A program made the translations under genes and the position numbers. A stretch of 64,000 nt of DNA. Source: Hallerella sp964397425 (GTDB lineage Bacteria > Fibrobacterota > Fibrobacteria > Fibrobacterales > Fibrobacteraceae). The notes under the pieces are model-generated. The model was not told the DNA's origin. It searched no databases and saw nothing but the letters and a program-made list of their open reading frames with translations. This document shows positions 33,674 through 42,204 of this stretch, piece after piece (within the stretch, counting starts at the first letter, position 1; every line of letters begins with the position of its first letter). The stretch covers positions 186,001 through 250,000 of the forward strand of contig CAYNID010000001.1 in NCBI GenBank assembly GCA_964397425.1, given 5' to 3'.

Positions 33674-33702
33674 CTGAAATTCCGCCAAAGGAGAAGCTTC
33701 AG

Positions 33703-35607
33703 ATGAACGCAAAACAAAAACAGAACCTGGCCCGCATTCTGGTTTCTGCCGCCCTGCTTGTTGCGTTGCATTTTCTGCCAGAAGAAACGCATCCCGGGGC
33801 CCGTTTTGCGCTTTATCTCATTCCGTACTGGATCGTCGGTCATGATGTTTTAAAACGCGCCGCGAAGGGAATTTCCCATCGGCAACCATTTGATGAATAC
33901 CTGTTGATGTCTTTGGCGACTTTGGGCGCGTTGCTATTGGGCTTTTTGAAAACGGGGGATTATGTCGAAGCGGTCGCCGTGATGCTTTTTTATCAAATTG
34001 GAGAATGGTTCCAAAGCTATGCGGTCGGAAAAAGCCGGAAAAGCATTGCGGATTTGATGGAAATCCGCCCGGATTTTGCTAACGTAGAAACGGAAAATGG
34101 CGAATTGGAACAGGTTGATCCTGAATCGGTGAATGTCGGAAGCGTCATTGTTGTTCGGCCTGGGGAAAAGGTTCCCATAGACGGTGTTGTCGCCGAGGGA
34201 AATTCTTCGCTGAATACGGCGGCTTTGACGGGGGAAGCTCTTCCGCGCGATGTTTCCGCGGGCGATGAAATCGTTTCTGGCAGCATCAATTTGACGGGGC
34301 TCATCAAAGTCCGCACAACGAAAAATTTTGAAGACTCCACGGTGTCGAAAATTTTGGAACTCATCGAAGACGCCACTTCGCAAAAATCCAAGTCAGAAAA
34401 ATTCATCACAAAATTTGCCCGGATTTACACTCCGATAGTCACTTTTTCTGCAATCGTCCTGGCGTTGATTCCACCGGTTGCGCTGACCCTTTTTGATAAA
34501 GATCCCCTGTGGACGACATGGCTCTATCGGGCGTTGATTTTCCTTGTCATCAGTTGCCCCTGTGCGCTTGTCGTGAGTGTTCCCCTTTCGTTTTTTGCGG
34601 GAATTGGTGGAATTTCCAAAGCGGGAATTTTAATCAAAGGGGCGAATTTTGTCGAAAGTCTTTCTAAAACGGATACGGTGGTCTTTGATAAAACGGGGAC
34701 GCTCACCAAGGGAAGCTTTGAAGTGGTGGCGGTCCACCCGGAAAAAATCGGACCAGAAGAATTGCTGCATTTGGCTTGTCACGTGGAACGTTATTCCAGT
34801 CACCCGATAGCCGTTTCGTTAAAAGCGGCTTATGGTCGCGAAGCGGACGGCTGCCTTGTCAGTGATGTGGAAGAAATTCCCGGTCGGGGAATCCGCGCCG
34901 CAGTCAATGGGAAAACGATTTGCGTGGGAAATGGGAAAATGATGGAAGATGCCGGCGTGAAGTGGCGGAATTGTCACATCGCCGGGACAAATATCCATGT
35001 GGCGATAGACGGCGAATACGCGGGGCACATTATCGTTTCGGATGTCGTAAAACCGCATTCCGCGCAGGCGATGGATGAATTGCGCAAATTGGGAATTCGA
35101 CGGCTTTTGATGCTCAGCGGCGATACGCAGAAATCGGTAGAATCTGTTGCAGCCAAATTAAAGTTGGATGAATTTTACGCCGGGCTTCTTCCTGCGGACA
35201 AGGTGAAATGGGTGGAAACATTTCTTCGTGAAAAGAAGAGCGGCAGCACGCTGGCTTTTGTCGGTGACGGAATCAACGACGCTCCGGTTCTTTCCCGTGC
35301 GGATGTGGGAATCGCCATGGGAGGCCTGGGCTCTGATGCTGCCATTGAAGCCGCTGATATCGTTTTGATGGACGATGATCCTTTGAAACTCGCCACGGCG
35401 ATGCGGATGGCGAAAAAATGCATGCGCATTGTCCGTCAGAACATCTTTTTTTGCATTGCAGTCAAGGTGATTTGCCTTGGACTTGGCGCCGTGGGATTTG
35501 CGAATATGTGGATGGCGATTTTTGCCGATGTCGGCGTGATGATTCTCGCCGTGTTGAATGCCGTGCGCAATTTTGGAATAAAGCCGGTCAAACCGATTGG
35601 CGGCTGA
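33703..35607 (+). CDS. zntA: P1B-type zinc/cadmium/lead-exporting ATPase (ZntA/CadA-like)
   Basis: This 634-residue pump has P-type motifs: 'TGEALPRDV' (actuator), CPC in 'ISCPCALVVSVPLS', the phosphorylated Asp in DKTGTLT, 'HPIAVSL' and 'GDGINDAPVLSRADVGIAMG'. The CPC plus 'IFADVGVMILAVLNAVR' near the end (Asp-x-Gly) fits the Zn/Cd/Pb subgroup. It starts directly with the membrane part and has no N-terminal HMA domain, which is encoded separately upstream. An AAAGGAG site precedes the ATG. It should be induced when ArsR releases the operator. Confidence 0.9.
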   Translation: MNAKQKQNLARILVSAALLVALHFLPEETHPGARFALYLIPYWIVGHDVLKRAAKGISHRQPFDEYLLMSLATLGALLLGFLKTGDYVEAVAVMLFYQIGEWFQSYAVGKSRKSIADLMEIRPDFANVETENGELEQVDPESVNVGSVIVVRPGEKVPIDGVVAEGNSSLNTAALTGEALPRDVSAGDEIVSGSINLTGLIKVRTTKNFEDSTVSKILELIEDATSQKSKSEKFITKFARIYTPIVTFSAIVLALIPPVALTLFDKDPLWTTWLYRALIFLVISCPCALVVSVPLSFFAGIGGISKAGILIKGANFVESLSKTDTVVFDKTGTLTKGSFEVVAVHPEKIGPEELLHLACHVERYSSHPIAVSLKAAYGREADGCLVSDVEEIPGRGIRAAVNGKTICVGNGKMMEDAGVKWRNCHIAGTNIHVAIDGEYAGHIIVSDVVKPHSAQAMDELRKLGIRRLLMLSGDTQKSVESVAAKLKLDEFYAGLLPADKVKWVETFLREKKSGSTLAFVGDGINDAPVLSRADVGIAMGGLGSDAAIEAADIVLMDDDPLKLATAMRMAKKCMRIVRQNIFFCIAVKVICLGLGAVGFANMWMAIFADVGVMILAVLNAVRNFGIKPVKPIGG

Positions 35608-35612
35608 CCGGC
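35583..35612 (+). terminator. Hairpin over the pump stop codon, likely terminator
   Basis: GCCGGTCA (35583-35590) pairs with TGACCGGC (35605-35612), with an inner CCG/CGG pair. The second arm contains the TGA stop. A TTTT run follows seven bases later. It may end the pump transcript and shield the convergent dut gene. Confidence 0.45.
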
Positions 35613-35621
35613 GAGACTGTT

Positions 35622-36059
35622 TTAGCGTTTTCCCGTACTGCCGAAGCCGCCGCGGTTTTTATCTTCGAGGACGGTTTCTTCAAAGTGGAGTTTGGGCTGG
35701 TTTTCTAAAATCCGGAATTGGGCAATGCGGCTGCCCTTTTCGATGGTGACGTCTTCCGTTGCGTAAACGGGCATTTTCCACCAATCCTCTTTTCCGCAAT
35801 AGCTGGAATCCACAACGCCTACGGAATTTACCTGCAGAATTTTCCAGTTTTTGAACGTGGAACTGCGGGGGGCGATGTGGGCTTCGTAACCCTGGGGAAG
35901 TTTCATGGCGACGCCCAAGTGGATAAGCCGAAATTCGCCTCGGCGAAGTGTCACGGTTTCTGCAGCGCTCAGGTCTATCCAGTCGGATTTGCCGCCGATG
36001 TATTCCAGTCTTGGAATGGAATCGTCCAAGTATTGAATTTGGATGGTTTCTTCTTTCAT
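35622..36059 (-). CDS. dut: dUTP diphosphatase
   Basis: The trimeric dUTPase hydrolyses dUTP to dUMP, keeping uracil out of DNA. The 145-residue protein shows the family motifs in order: 'DLSAAETVTL', 'APRSSTFKNW' (the RSS loop), 'VGVVDSSYCG', 'KGSRIAQF' and the C-terminal 'NRGGFGSTG' P-loop-like flap. The first Asp of motif 1 is somewhat unusual in context. Its ATG overlaps the last base of ddh, so both share a transcript. Confidence 0.92.
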   Translation of the reverse strand: MKEETIQIQYLDDSIPRLEYIGGKSDWIDLSAAETVTLRRGEFRLIHLGVAMKLPQGYEAHIAPRSSTFKNWKILQVNSVGVVDSSYCGKEDWWKMPVYATEDVTIEKGSRIAQFRILENQPKLHFEETVLEDKNRGGFGSTGKR

Positions 36060-37042
36060 CAGAGCAATTCCTTGCGAAGGGTTTCATCGCTTTTTGGGGA
36101 AAGATAAGCGGGCGGAACGTCAAGGACCGTTTTGCAGCCCCTTGCGCCTTCTTTGAACATTCGATTCAAAGCGCGGGCATAGGCGACAAGGACGCTGGTC
36201 GTGAACGCCGGATTGGAATCCAATTTGATACTGTATTCGACGATGTTTGAAAATTCGCCGTTTTCTCCTGTTTTCCCGGAACGGATGACAAATCCTCCGT
36301 GAGACATTCCGGAATGTTTTTCTGCAAATTCGTTTTCATCGATGAAGTGTACGGTTGTGTCGTAATCGGCAAAGTAATTCGGCATCGTTTTTATCGCCTG
36401 TTCAATTTGTGCCGCATCTGCGCCCGGTTCCAAGACAACGAAAACTTCGCGGGTGTGTTTTTCACGGGTCGAAAGCTGAGGCGCTTTACCGCTGCGAACC
36501 GCTTCTAACGCTTTTTCGACGGGAACAGTGTATTGCTTTGCATTTTTAACTCCGGGAATCCGGCGGACTGCATCGGAATGGCCCTGTGACACGCCCTTTC
36601 CCCAGAAAGTATAAGTTTCTCCATTCGGCAGAATGGAATCCGCATAAACGCGGTTCAACGAAAACAGTCCCGGATCCCAACCGCCGGAAATCATGGCGAT
36701 TTTGTCTGCAGCCCGGGCTGCCGCATCGACGGCGGCGAAATGTTCCGGAATCTTCGCGTGGGTGTCAAAACTGTCGATGACGTTGAATAGGCCCGCAAAT
36801 TCCGGAGTTTGTTTGGGCAAGTCCGTGGCGCTTCCTCCGCAAAGAATCATCACGTCGATTTTGTCTTTCCATTTTACAGCTTCGCTTTCGTGTAAAACGG
36901 GAACGCCCGCAGTCCGGATTTGGACGCTTTGCGGATTGCGGCGAGTGAACACGGCGACCAGTTCCATGTCCGGGGCGAATTTTACGGCGCTTTCCACGCC
37001 GCGGCCTAAATTTCCATAACCGAGAATGCCAATTTTAAGCAT
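36059..37042 (-). CDS. ddh: meso-Diaminopimelate dehydrogenase
   Basis: Ddh makes meso-diaminopimelate from tetrahydrodipicolinate in one step with NADPH, feeding lysine and peptidoglycan synthesis. The 327-residue protein has an N-terminal Rossmann motif 'GILGYGNLGRGVE'. The family strings 'CGGSATDLPKQTPEFAGLFNVIDSFDTHAKIPEHF', 'SGGWDPGLFSLNR' and 'FWGKGVSQGHSDAVRRI' follow. Length matches. An AAAGGA site lies upstream of the ATG. The gene is divergent from the ketoisomerase pair. Confidence 0.93.
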   Translation of the reverse strand: MLKIGILGYGNLGRGVESAVKFAPDMELVAVFTRRNPQSVQIRTAGVPVLHESEAVKWKDKIDVMILCGGSATDLPKQTPEFAGLFNVIDSFDTHAKIPEHFAAVDAAARAADKIAMISGGWDPGLFSLNRVYADSILPNGETYTFWGKGVSQGHSDAVRRIPGVKNAKQYTVPVEKALEAVRSGKAPQLSTREKHTREVFVVLEPGADAAQIEQAIKTMPNYFADYDTTVHFIDENEFAEKHSGMSHGGFVIRSGKTGENGEFSNIVEYSIKLDSNPAFTTSVLVAYARALNRMFKEGARGCKTVLDVPPAYLSPKSDETLRKELL

Positions 37043-37093
37043 AGGGAATCCTTTGTTTTTTGTGATTCCAATTTAAAAAAAGAAGGCCTTGTT

Positions 37094-37141
37094 TGGCGTT
37101 GAAAATTGTTTGCCGATAGCCGCATGGCAAAATAAACGCCA
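37094..37141. promoter_or_regulatory. Nested inverted repeats upstream of the ketoisomerase operon
   Basis: TGGCGTT (37094-37100) pairs with AACGCCA (37135-37141). Inside it TTTGCC (37109-37114) pairs with GGCAAA (37126-37131). The structure lies just before the TATATT box at 37155 in the gap to ddh. Confidence 0.4.
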
Positions 37142-37154
37142 TCCAGAGCTTTTT

Positions 37155-37160
37155 TATATT
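37155..37160 (+). promoter_or_regulatory. TATATT -10 box for the deoxysugar operon
   Basis: TATATT is followed by nine bases and the ATG at 37170. Confidence 0.45.
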
Positions 37161-37169
37161 TTAACCGAT

Positions 37170-37580
37170 ATGGATCCGATTTTCCTCAAACCGAAACTGT
37201 TGACTTTGCCCAAAATTCTCGACGACCGGGGAAATTTGAGCATCATTGAATCGGAAAAGCACATCCCGTTCAAAATCCGCCGCTGTTATTGGATTTATGA
37301 TGTTCCCGGTGGAGAAATCCGCGGCAGTCACGCTTTTAAAAAACAGCATGAATTTATCGTCGCGCTGTCGGGAAGTTTCGATGTTGTCTTGCACAATGGG
37401 AAAGAGGAATTCCGGTTTCCGCTCAGGCGTTCTTACAATGGACTGTATGTTCCGCCGATGCATTACCGCACGTTGGACAATTTTTCTACAAATTCCGTAG
37501 CGCTGGTGCTCAGTTCGGAACCGTATGATCCGGAAGATTATATCTGGGAATTTGACGATTTCAAGGAGGCGCTCAAATGA
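37170..37580 (+). CDS. FdtA/WxcM-like sugar 3,4-ketoisomerase family protein, first copy
   Basis: This 136-residue RmlC-type cupin is related to FdtA, which converts dTDP-4-keto-6-deoxyglucose to the 3-keto isomer. Its strings are 'DDRGNLSIIES', 'CYWIYDVPGGEIRGSHAF', 'FIVALSGSFDVVL' and 'YVPPMHYRTL'. Where FdtA proteins have His-x-His, this copy has His54-Ala-Phe56, so one active-site His is lost. The DDG turn is also changed (HNG). Its end overlaps a second, canonical copy. The start at 37170 is chosen from alignment with that copy and the upstream box. Confidence 0.7.
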   Translation: MDPIFLKPKLLTLPKILDDRGNLSIIESEKHIPFKIRRCYWIYDVPGGEIRGSHAFKKQHEFIVALSGSFDVVLHNGKEEFRFPLRRSYNGLYVPPMHYRTLDNFSTNSVALVLSSEPYDPEDYIWEFDDFKEALK

Positions 37581-37999
37581 AAGAGATGCTTGCTGGCTGT
37601 CACTTTGTGAAGTTCCAGAAAATTTCCGAAAGATCCGGTTCCCTGTCTCCTGTTGAAAGTTTTGGGAATATCCCTTTTGAAATCAACCGCGTCTTTTACA
37701 TTTACGATATTCCCGGAGGCATTTATCGCGGCGGTCACGCCCACAGGGAATGCCACCAGCTTTTGGTGGCGGCTTCCGGGGCGTTCGATGTCAAAGTGGA
37801 CGATGGAGAAAATTCTCAAATAATCCGTTTGGACCGCCCATACGAAGGGATTCACGTTCCACCTGGAATTTGGGCCGAAGAATTGAACTTTTCTTCGGGG
37901 GCGATTTGCCTCGTATTGGCTTCGCATCCTTATGATGACGCGGATTACATTCGGGATTATGAAAAATTCCGCAACGAAGCTGCTGCCCGGAGAAAATGA
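37577..37999 (+). CDS. FdtA-like dTDP-sugar 3,4-ketoisomerase, second copy
   Basis: This 140-residue cupin is collinear with the preceding gene and keeps the His54-Ala-His56 pair in 'YIYDIPGGIYRGGHAHRECHQ', the 'VKVDDGE' turn and 'GIHVPPGIWAEEL'. It is the more likely active enzyme for making the 3-keto sugar used by the aminotransferase that follows. The start overlaps the first copy's stop (ATGA), and its own stop overlaps the aminotransferase start. Confidence 0.8.
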   Translation: MKEMLAGCHFVKFQKISERSGSLSPVESFGNIPFEINRVFYIYDIPGGIYRGGHAHRECHQLLVAASGAFDVKVDDGENSQIIRLDRPYEGIHVPPGIWAEELNFSSGAICLVLASHPYDDADYIRDYEKFRNEAAARRK

Positions 38000-39138
38000 T
38001 GGTTCCTTATCTTGATTTGAAACGGGTGAACGCCTCTTTTGAACCGGAGCTTTCTGCAATTGTAGAGCGGGTGGTGAAAAGCGGTTGGTACATTCGCGGA
38101 GAGGAATGTTTGCGCTTTGAACGGAAATTTTCCCGTTTTTGCGGCACGGAATTTTGCGTTGGCGTTGCCAATGGATTAGAAGCGCTGACTCTCATTTTCA
38201 GGGCTTATCTGGAACTGGGCCGTTTAAGGCGCGGCGATGCGGTCATTGTCCCCGCGAACACTTATATCGCGACAGTTCTCGCGTTGACTGAATTGGGACT
38301 TGTTCCCGTTTTCGCGGAACCGGATGCTTTGACGTGCAATCTTTCTGCAGAAAGCGTGGAACGTTTTTTGACGCCGTCCGTCAAGGCTGTTTTGGCGGTC
38401 GATCTTTACGGGCGGGCGATTCCGGGCAGAGAACTTTTGGATTTTGCCCACAGCCGAAATTTGCTTTTGATTGAAGATGCGGCGCAAGGCCATGGGGCTG
38501 TAGAATGTGGAAAGCGCGCAGGCGCTTTTGGAGATGCCGCCGGATTCAGTTTTTATCCGGGAAAAAATCTGGGCGCGTTGGGAGATGGCGGGGCTGTGAC
38601 CACATCGGATCCTGAACTTGAAAAAATGGTCCGGATTCTTTCCAATTACGGGAGCGGTCAAAAATACGTGAATCTGTTCAAAGGGATGAATTCCCGATTG
38701 GACGAACTTCAAGCCGCCGTACTTGCATATAAATTAAAACGTTTGGATGCGGATAATGAAAAACGCCGGCAGATTGCGGATCTCTACTTGAAAAAAATGC
38801 AAAATGCTGAAATTTCGATTCCGGCTTCTGGCGAATCACAAGAAAATGTTTGGCATGTTTTTCCTGTATTTTCAAAAGATCGGGATGAACTGCAAAAACA
38901 TTTAAAGGAATGCGGAGTGGAAACTCTTATCCATTATCCGATTCCGCCGCACAAACAAGCCGCTTATTCGGAATGGAACTCTCTCCAATTTCCCATTGCA
39001 GAAAAAATGTCGCAAACGGAGCTCAGCTTGCCGCTTTATCCGCAAATGACGCAAAGTGAAATTTCTCAAGTAATCGAAGCGGTAAATGGTTTTGTGCCTA
39101 AAAGGAACAGCCGATCCGGAAAGGAGATTTGGGCGTGA
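37996..39138 (+). CDS. DegT/DnrJ/EryC1-family sugar aminotransferase (FdtB-like)
   Basis: The PLP enzyme of 380 residues begins 'MVPYLDLKR', has 'VKSGWYIRGEECLRFERKF', 'IVPANTYIATVLA' and 'IEDAAQGHGAV', and the PLP lysine at Lys190 in 'SFYPGKNLGALGDGGAV'. After an FdtA-type isomerase the expected reaction is amination at C3 to give dTDP-3-amino-3,6-dideoxyhexose. Length is normal. Two adjacent ATGs occur; the first overlaps the previous stop. The product would feed the acyltransferase that follows. Confidence 0.85.
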   Translation: MMVPYLDLKRVNASFEPELSAIVERVVKSGWYIRGEECLRFERKFSRFCGTEFCVGVANGLEALTLIFRAYLELGRLRRGDAVIVPANTYIATVLALTELGLVPVFAEPDALTCNLSAESVERFLTPSVKAVLAVDLYGRAIPGRELLDFAHSRNLLLIEDAAQGHGAVECGKRAGAFGDAAGFSFYPGKNLGALGDGGAVTTSDPELEKMVRILSNYGSGQKYVNLFKGMNSRLDELQAAVLAYKLKRLDADNEKRRQIADLYLKKMQNAEISIPASGESQENVWHVFPVFSKDRDELQKHLKECGVETLIHYPIPPHKQAAYSEWNSLQFPIAEKMSQTELSLPLYPQMTQSEISQVIEAVNGFVPKRNSRSGKEIWA

Positions 39139-40073
39139 AAACAATTTCTATCCGGCGATATTCTCCGCTAGATGAACCAATTTGGAATGAATTTGTCGCG
39201 AAGGCGCGCAATGGAAATTTTTTGTTCGATCGCCGTTACATGGATTATCACGCGGACCGTTTCCCGGACTGCTCTTTTCTTTTTTTCTGCGAAGAAAAAT
39301 GTTGTGCGTTGATTCCCGGAACATTGGATGAATCGGGCGTTTTCAGCTCCCATGCGGGGCTTACATTTGGCGGATTTGTTTTAGAAAATTCCATGGGAGC
39401 CGCCGATGGGAAAATTTTATTCGAATTGCTTGACGCCGAACTGAAAAAACTGGGCGCGCGTCGGGTTGTCTATAAACCGCTGCCTTGGATTTATGCGGAA
39501 CGGCCATCGCAAGAGGATATTTATTGGCTTTTCCGCAAAAAGGCCGTGTTGCGTTCCCGGCTGCTTTCCTGTGCGTTGAATCCCGTTAAAGACATTCCTT
39601 CCCCGCAAAAAAGACGGTATTTTCGAAAGGGAAAAAAGGAGCGACTGATTTTTGCCGAATCTGCGGATTGGGCCGGATTTCATGCGCTGTTGGAATCTTG
39701 TCTGCAATCAAGGCATGGGGCGCATCCTGTACATTCCTTCGAAGAATTGAAAATGCTCGCTTCGAAGTTTCCGCAAAACATCCGGCTTTTCACCGTTTCC
39801 CAAGGCGAAACCCTTTTGGCGGGAAGTGTTTTCTATGTTTCTGAAAAAGTGGCGCATGCGCAATATCTGGCAAGTTCTGCAACTGGGCGCGCATGCCATG
39901 CGATGGACTTTTTAATGTTGAATTTGATAGAAACTTTTTCGGAAAAAGTTTTTGTGGATTGGGGAACTTCAAACGAAAATGGCGGGTGGGTGTTGAACGA
40001 AGGCCTTATCCGCCAGAAAGAGGAATGTGCGGGGAGAGGTGTCACTTATGATATTTACGAGTATGAACTATGA
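39135..40073 (+). CDS. GNAT/FemAB-like acyltransferase
   Basis: This 312-residue protein resembles the FemAB/GNAT_6 group: 'WNEFVAKARNGNFLFDRRYMDYH', 'SHAGLTFGGFVL', 'LLAGSVFYVSEKVAHAQYLASS', and 'FVDWGTSNENGGWVLNEGLIRQKEECAGRGV'. By context it may acylate the 3-amino sugar made by the preceding gene. The GTG at 39135 has an AAGGAG site at about 39121 and overlaps the aminotransferase stop. The end overlaps the flippase start (ATGA). Confidence 0.65.
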   Translation: MKTISIRRYSPLDEPIWNEFVAKARNGNFLFDRRYMDYHADRFPDCSFLFFCEEKCCALIPGTLDESGVFSSHAGLTFGGFVLENSMGAADGKILFELLDAELKKLGARRVVYKPLPWIYAERPSQEDIYWLFRKKAVLRSRLLSCALNPVKDIPSPQKRRYFRKGKKERLIFAESADWAGFHALLESCLQSRHGAHPVHSFEELKMLASKFPQNIRLFTVSQGETLLAGSVFYVSEKVAHAQYLASSATGRACHAMDFLMLNLIETFSEKVFVDWGTSNENGGWVLNEGLIRQKEECAGRGVTYDIYEYEL

Positions 40074-41335
40074 AATCTTCTGAATTTTGGAAACAATCGG
40101 CTGGTTCTGCGTTAGTGACGGTTATTCGCGTGGTATGCGCTTTCGTCACCAATAAGTTCTTGGCAATGGTGGCGGGTCCCGTTGGATTTGCCGCTGTTGG
40201 GCAATTGCAAAATTTACTTTCGCTTGGACACGGGACATCTTCGCTCGCATTGCAAAATGGCTGGGTCAGTTTAACTTCCCGATACCGGGATAACGAAAAA
40301 GAACTGGGCCCGATTTGGCGTGGAGGATTCCGCATAAGCGTTTACGCATCCATTGCGACATCGATTGGATTCGCTCTTTTCGCCTTGCTGGCTCCGCTGG
40401 AATCCATTTTCCCGTTGATGCCCAAACGCCTTGTGCAGGCGGCTTTGCTTTTTGCGATTCCCGGAATGCTCGCGTTGACATTGAATGCAATTTGCCAGTC
40501 GGTGATGAACGGCCTTTCGAATTACAGGCGCTGGGCTGTCATCAATTCGGTGACATCTGTTTTGAACTGCGTTTGGGTCTTGATGATGGTGCAAACGAAA
40601 TCGTTGACCGTGTTGAGCGCCGTGGCGACGCAATCCATCGTTTCGTGTTTTTTCGCCCTTTGGAATGCGCATCGAGGAGGCTTCCGTTATAAGCGCTTTG
40701 GGGCAAAGCTTTCCGCCAATTTTCAACCTTGGCGCGGTTATGCGGTCATGGGGCTTGTTCCCATGATTCTTTCGCCCTCGGTTTTTATGTTTGTGCGGTC
40801 TTTTTTGGGAAAAAATTTTGGATGGGATGCCGCTGGATTTTGGCAGGGAGCCATGCGCATTTCGGACTTTTTTGCCGTGGCATTTTCTTCGATGTTGGGC
40901 GTTGTGCTGCTTCCGCGTCTTTCGGCAGCGATTTCTCGTGAAGATTTTTTTAAAACGCTTAAAAATCTGTTGCTTCGGGTGATGGCGATAGCCGCCGTTC
41001 TCGTTCTCGTTTTGTTTTTCCTTCGGAATTTTGTTGTCACACTTGTTCTGTCAGAGAAATTCTCGCCACTCGCCGCGTGGATTCCGGTTCAGTTCATCGG
41101 CGATTTCTTTAAAGTGGGCTGCTGGTGTTTGGGGTTGGCGTTGATAGCCCGGAAACAAACGTTGGCGTATGTTTCTTTGGAAGTTGGATCCAGTGTCCTG
41201 TTTTTTGTGTTGACTGTTTTGGGCGCTTCGGTTTGGGAATACCGTTCTCCATTTGTCGCCTATGCCATTGAAAATGCTCTGAGCTTTGTCGTCATGCTCT
41301 TTTGCGTGCGGAGGATTCCGTGGAAAAACCCGTAG
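40070..41335 (+). CDS. O-antigen flippase (WzxE-like)
   Basis: This 421-residue membrane protein has about 12 helices. The N-terminus 'SALVTVIRVVCAFVTNKFLAMVAGPVGFAAVGQLQNLLSL' is typical of Wzx/O-antigen translocases that flip undecaprenyl-pyrophosphate-linked units. It is in one operon with the amino-sugar genes, so it probably moves the unit containing that sugar. It is unrelated in sequence detail to the flippase at 30809. The following GT2 gene starts inside its end. Confidence 0.82.
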   Translation: MKSSEFWKQSAGSALVTVIRVVCAFVTNKFLAMVAGPVGFAAVGQLQNLLSLGHGTSSLALQNGWVSLTSRYRDNEKELGPIWRGGFRISVYASIATSIGFALFALLAPLESIFPLMPKRLVQAALLFAIPGMLALTLNAICQSVMNGLSNYRRWAVINSVTSVLNCVWVLMMVQTKSLTVLSAVATQSIVSCFFALWNAHRGGFRYKRFGAKLSANFQPWRGYAVMGLVPMILSPSVFMFVRSFLGKNFGWDAAGFWQGAMRISDFFAVAFSSMLGVVLLPRLSAAISREDFFKTLKNLLLRVMAIAAVLVLVLFFLRNFVVTLVLSEKFSPLAAWIPVQFIGDFFKVGCWCLGLALIARKQTLAYVSLEVGSSVLFFVLTVLGASVWEYRSPFVAYAIENALSFVVMLFCVRRIPWKNP

Positions 41336-42192
41336 TTTCTGTACTTTTGGCCAGTTACAATCACGAAAAGTATGTAGAAGAGGCTGTTCGGTCGGTGATG
41401 GCGCAAAAAGGCGTTCCGTTTGAATTGCTGGTGATTGACGATGGTTCAACAGATTCTAGTCCGCATTTGTTGGAAAAACTTTCAAAAGAATTTGGATTCC
41501 GGTACTGTCACCGGGAAAATCGGGGATTTGTCAATACGCTGAACGAATTGCTGTCAGAAGCTCAAGGTGAATTTTTTTGTACGTTCGCTTCGGATGATGT
41601 GATGGCGCCCGGGCGGTTGGCTATGCAAAGCGATTATTTGAAATCGCACCCCGAAAAAATAGCCTGCTTTGGAATGATTCAGCTGATGGATGAATCGGGG
41701 CATTTGGCGGACGCTCCGGATCCGCGATACACGCGGTCTGTTCCCGAAGTCACGTTCGAAGAGTTTTTTTTGGGAAAAAAGGAATTACACGGTTGCTCGG
41801 AAATGATTCGCCGCATCGAATTTCAAAAAATGGGCGGTTATGATTCAAAGTACCCATTTGAAGATTTTCCGCTTTGGCTGAAACTTTTGAAAAAGTATGG
41901 TTCGCTCCCCGTACTTCCCTGTGTTTGCACGCATTACCGCGTACATGGAAACAATATGTCGTCGGATGGACATTTGATGTATGGAACTTTTTTGAAGGTC
42001 ATCGAAAGTTATCGAAACGAACCTTTGTTTCCGAGGGCGTGGAATATTTGGCGTTCGCATTGGTTTTCGAATTTGGCGTTCCACAATAAAAAAGAGGCGC
42101 TTCGCCGATTGCCGCAGCTCGCCTCTTTTTCTCTCGCCTTTTTTCGCCGCTTTCCCAAACTGTTCATTCCGCGCCGTTTTTTAAAACGGTAA
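41320..42192 (+). CDS. GT2-family glycosyltransferase
   Basis: This 290-residue GT-A enzyme begins 'PVVSVLLASYNHEKYVEEAVRSVMAQKGVPFELLVIDDGSTDSS', with 'FASDDVMAPGR' as the DxD-like segment and 'YPFEDFPLWLKLLKKYG' downstream. The GTG at 41320 is chosen because GGAGG ends seven bases upstream; a longer reading only extends into the flippase gene. It is expected to work on the lipid-linked glycan in the cytoplasm. It is the last gene of the plus-strand glycan operon. Confidence 0.82.
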   Translation: MEKPVVSVLLASYNHEKYVEEAVRSVMAQKGVPFELLVIDDGSTDSSPHLLEKLSKEFGFRYCHRENRGFVNTLNELLSEAQGEFFCTFASDDVMAPGRLAMQSDYLKSHPEKIACFGMIQLMDESGHLADAPDPRYTRSVPEVTFEEFFLGKKELHGCSEMIRRIEFQKMGGYDSKYPFEDFPLWLKLLKKYGSLPVLPCVCTHYRVHGNNMSSDGHLMYGTFLKVIESYRNEPLFPRAWNIWRSHWFSNLAFHNKKEALRRLPQLASFSLAFFRRFPKLFIPRRFLKR

Positions 42193-42204
42193 ATCCACGC
42201 CGTT
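42174..42204 (+). terminator. Hairpins at the convergent gene ends
   Basis: CCGTTTT-TT-AAAACGG (42174-42189) is a perfect 7-bp inverted repeat at the end of the GT2 gene. AACGG (42185-42189) can alternatively pair with CCGTT (42200-42204), followed by AAAATTTTTT. The two pairings are mutually exclusive; the second resembles a plus-strand terminator. Confidence 0.4.
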
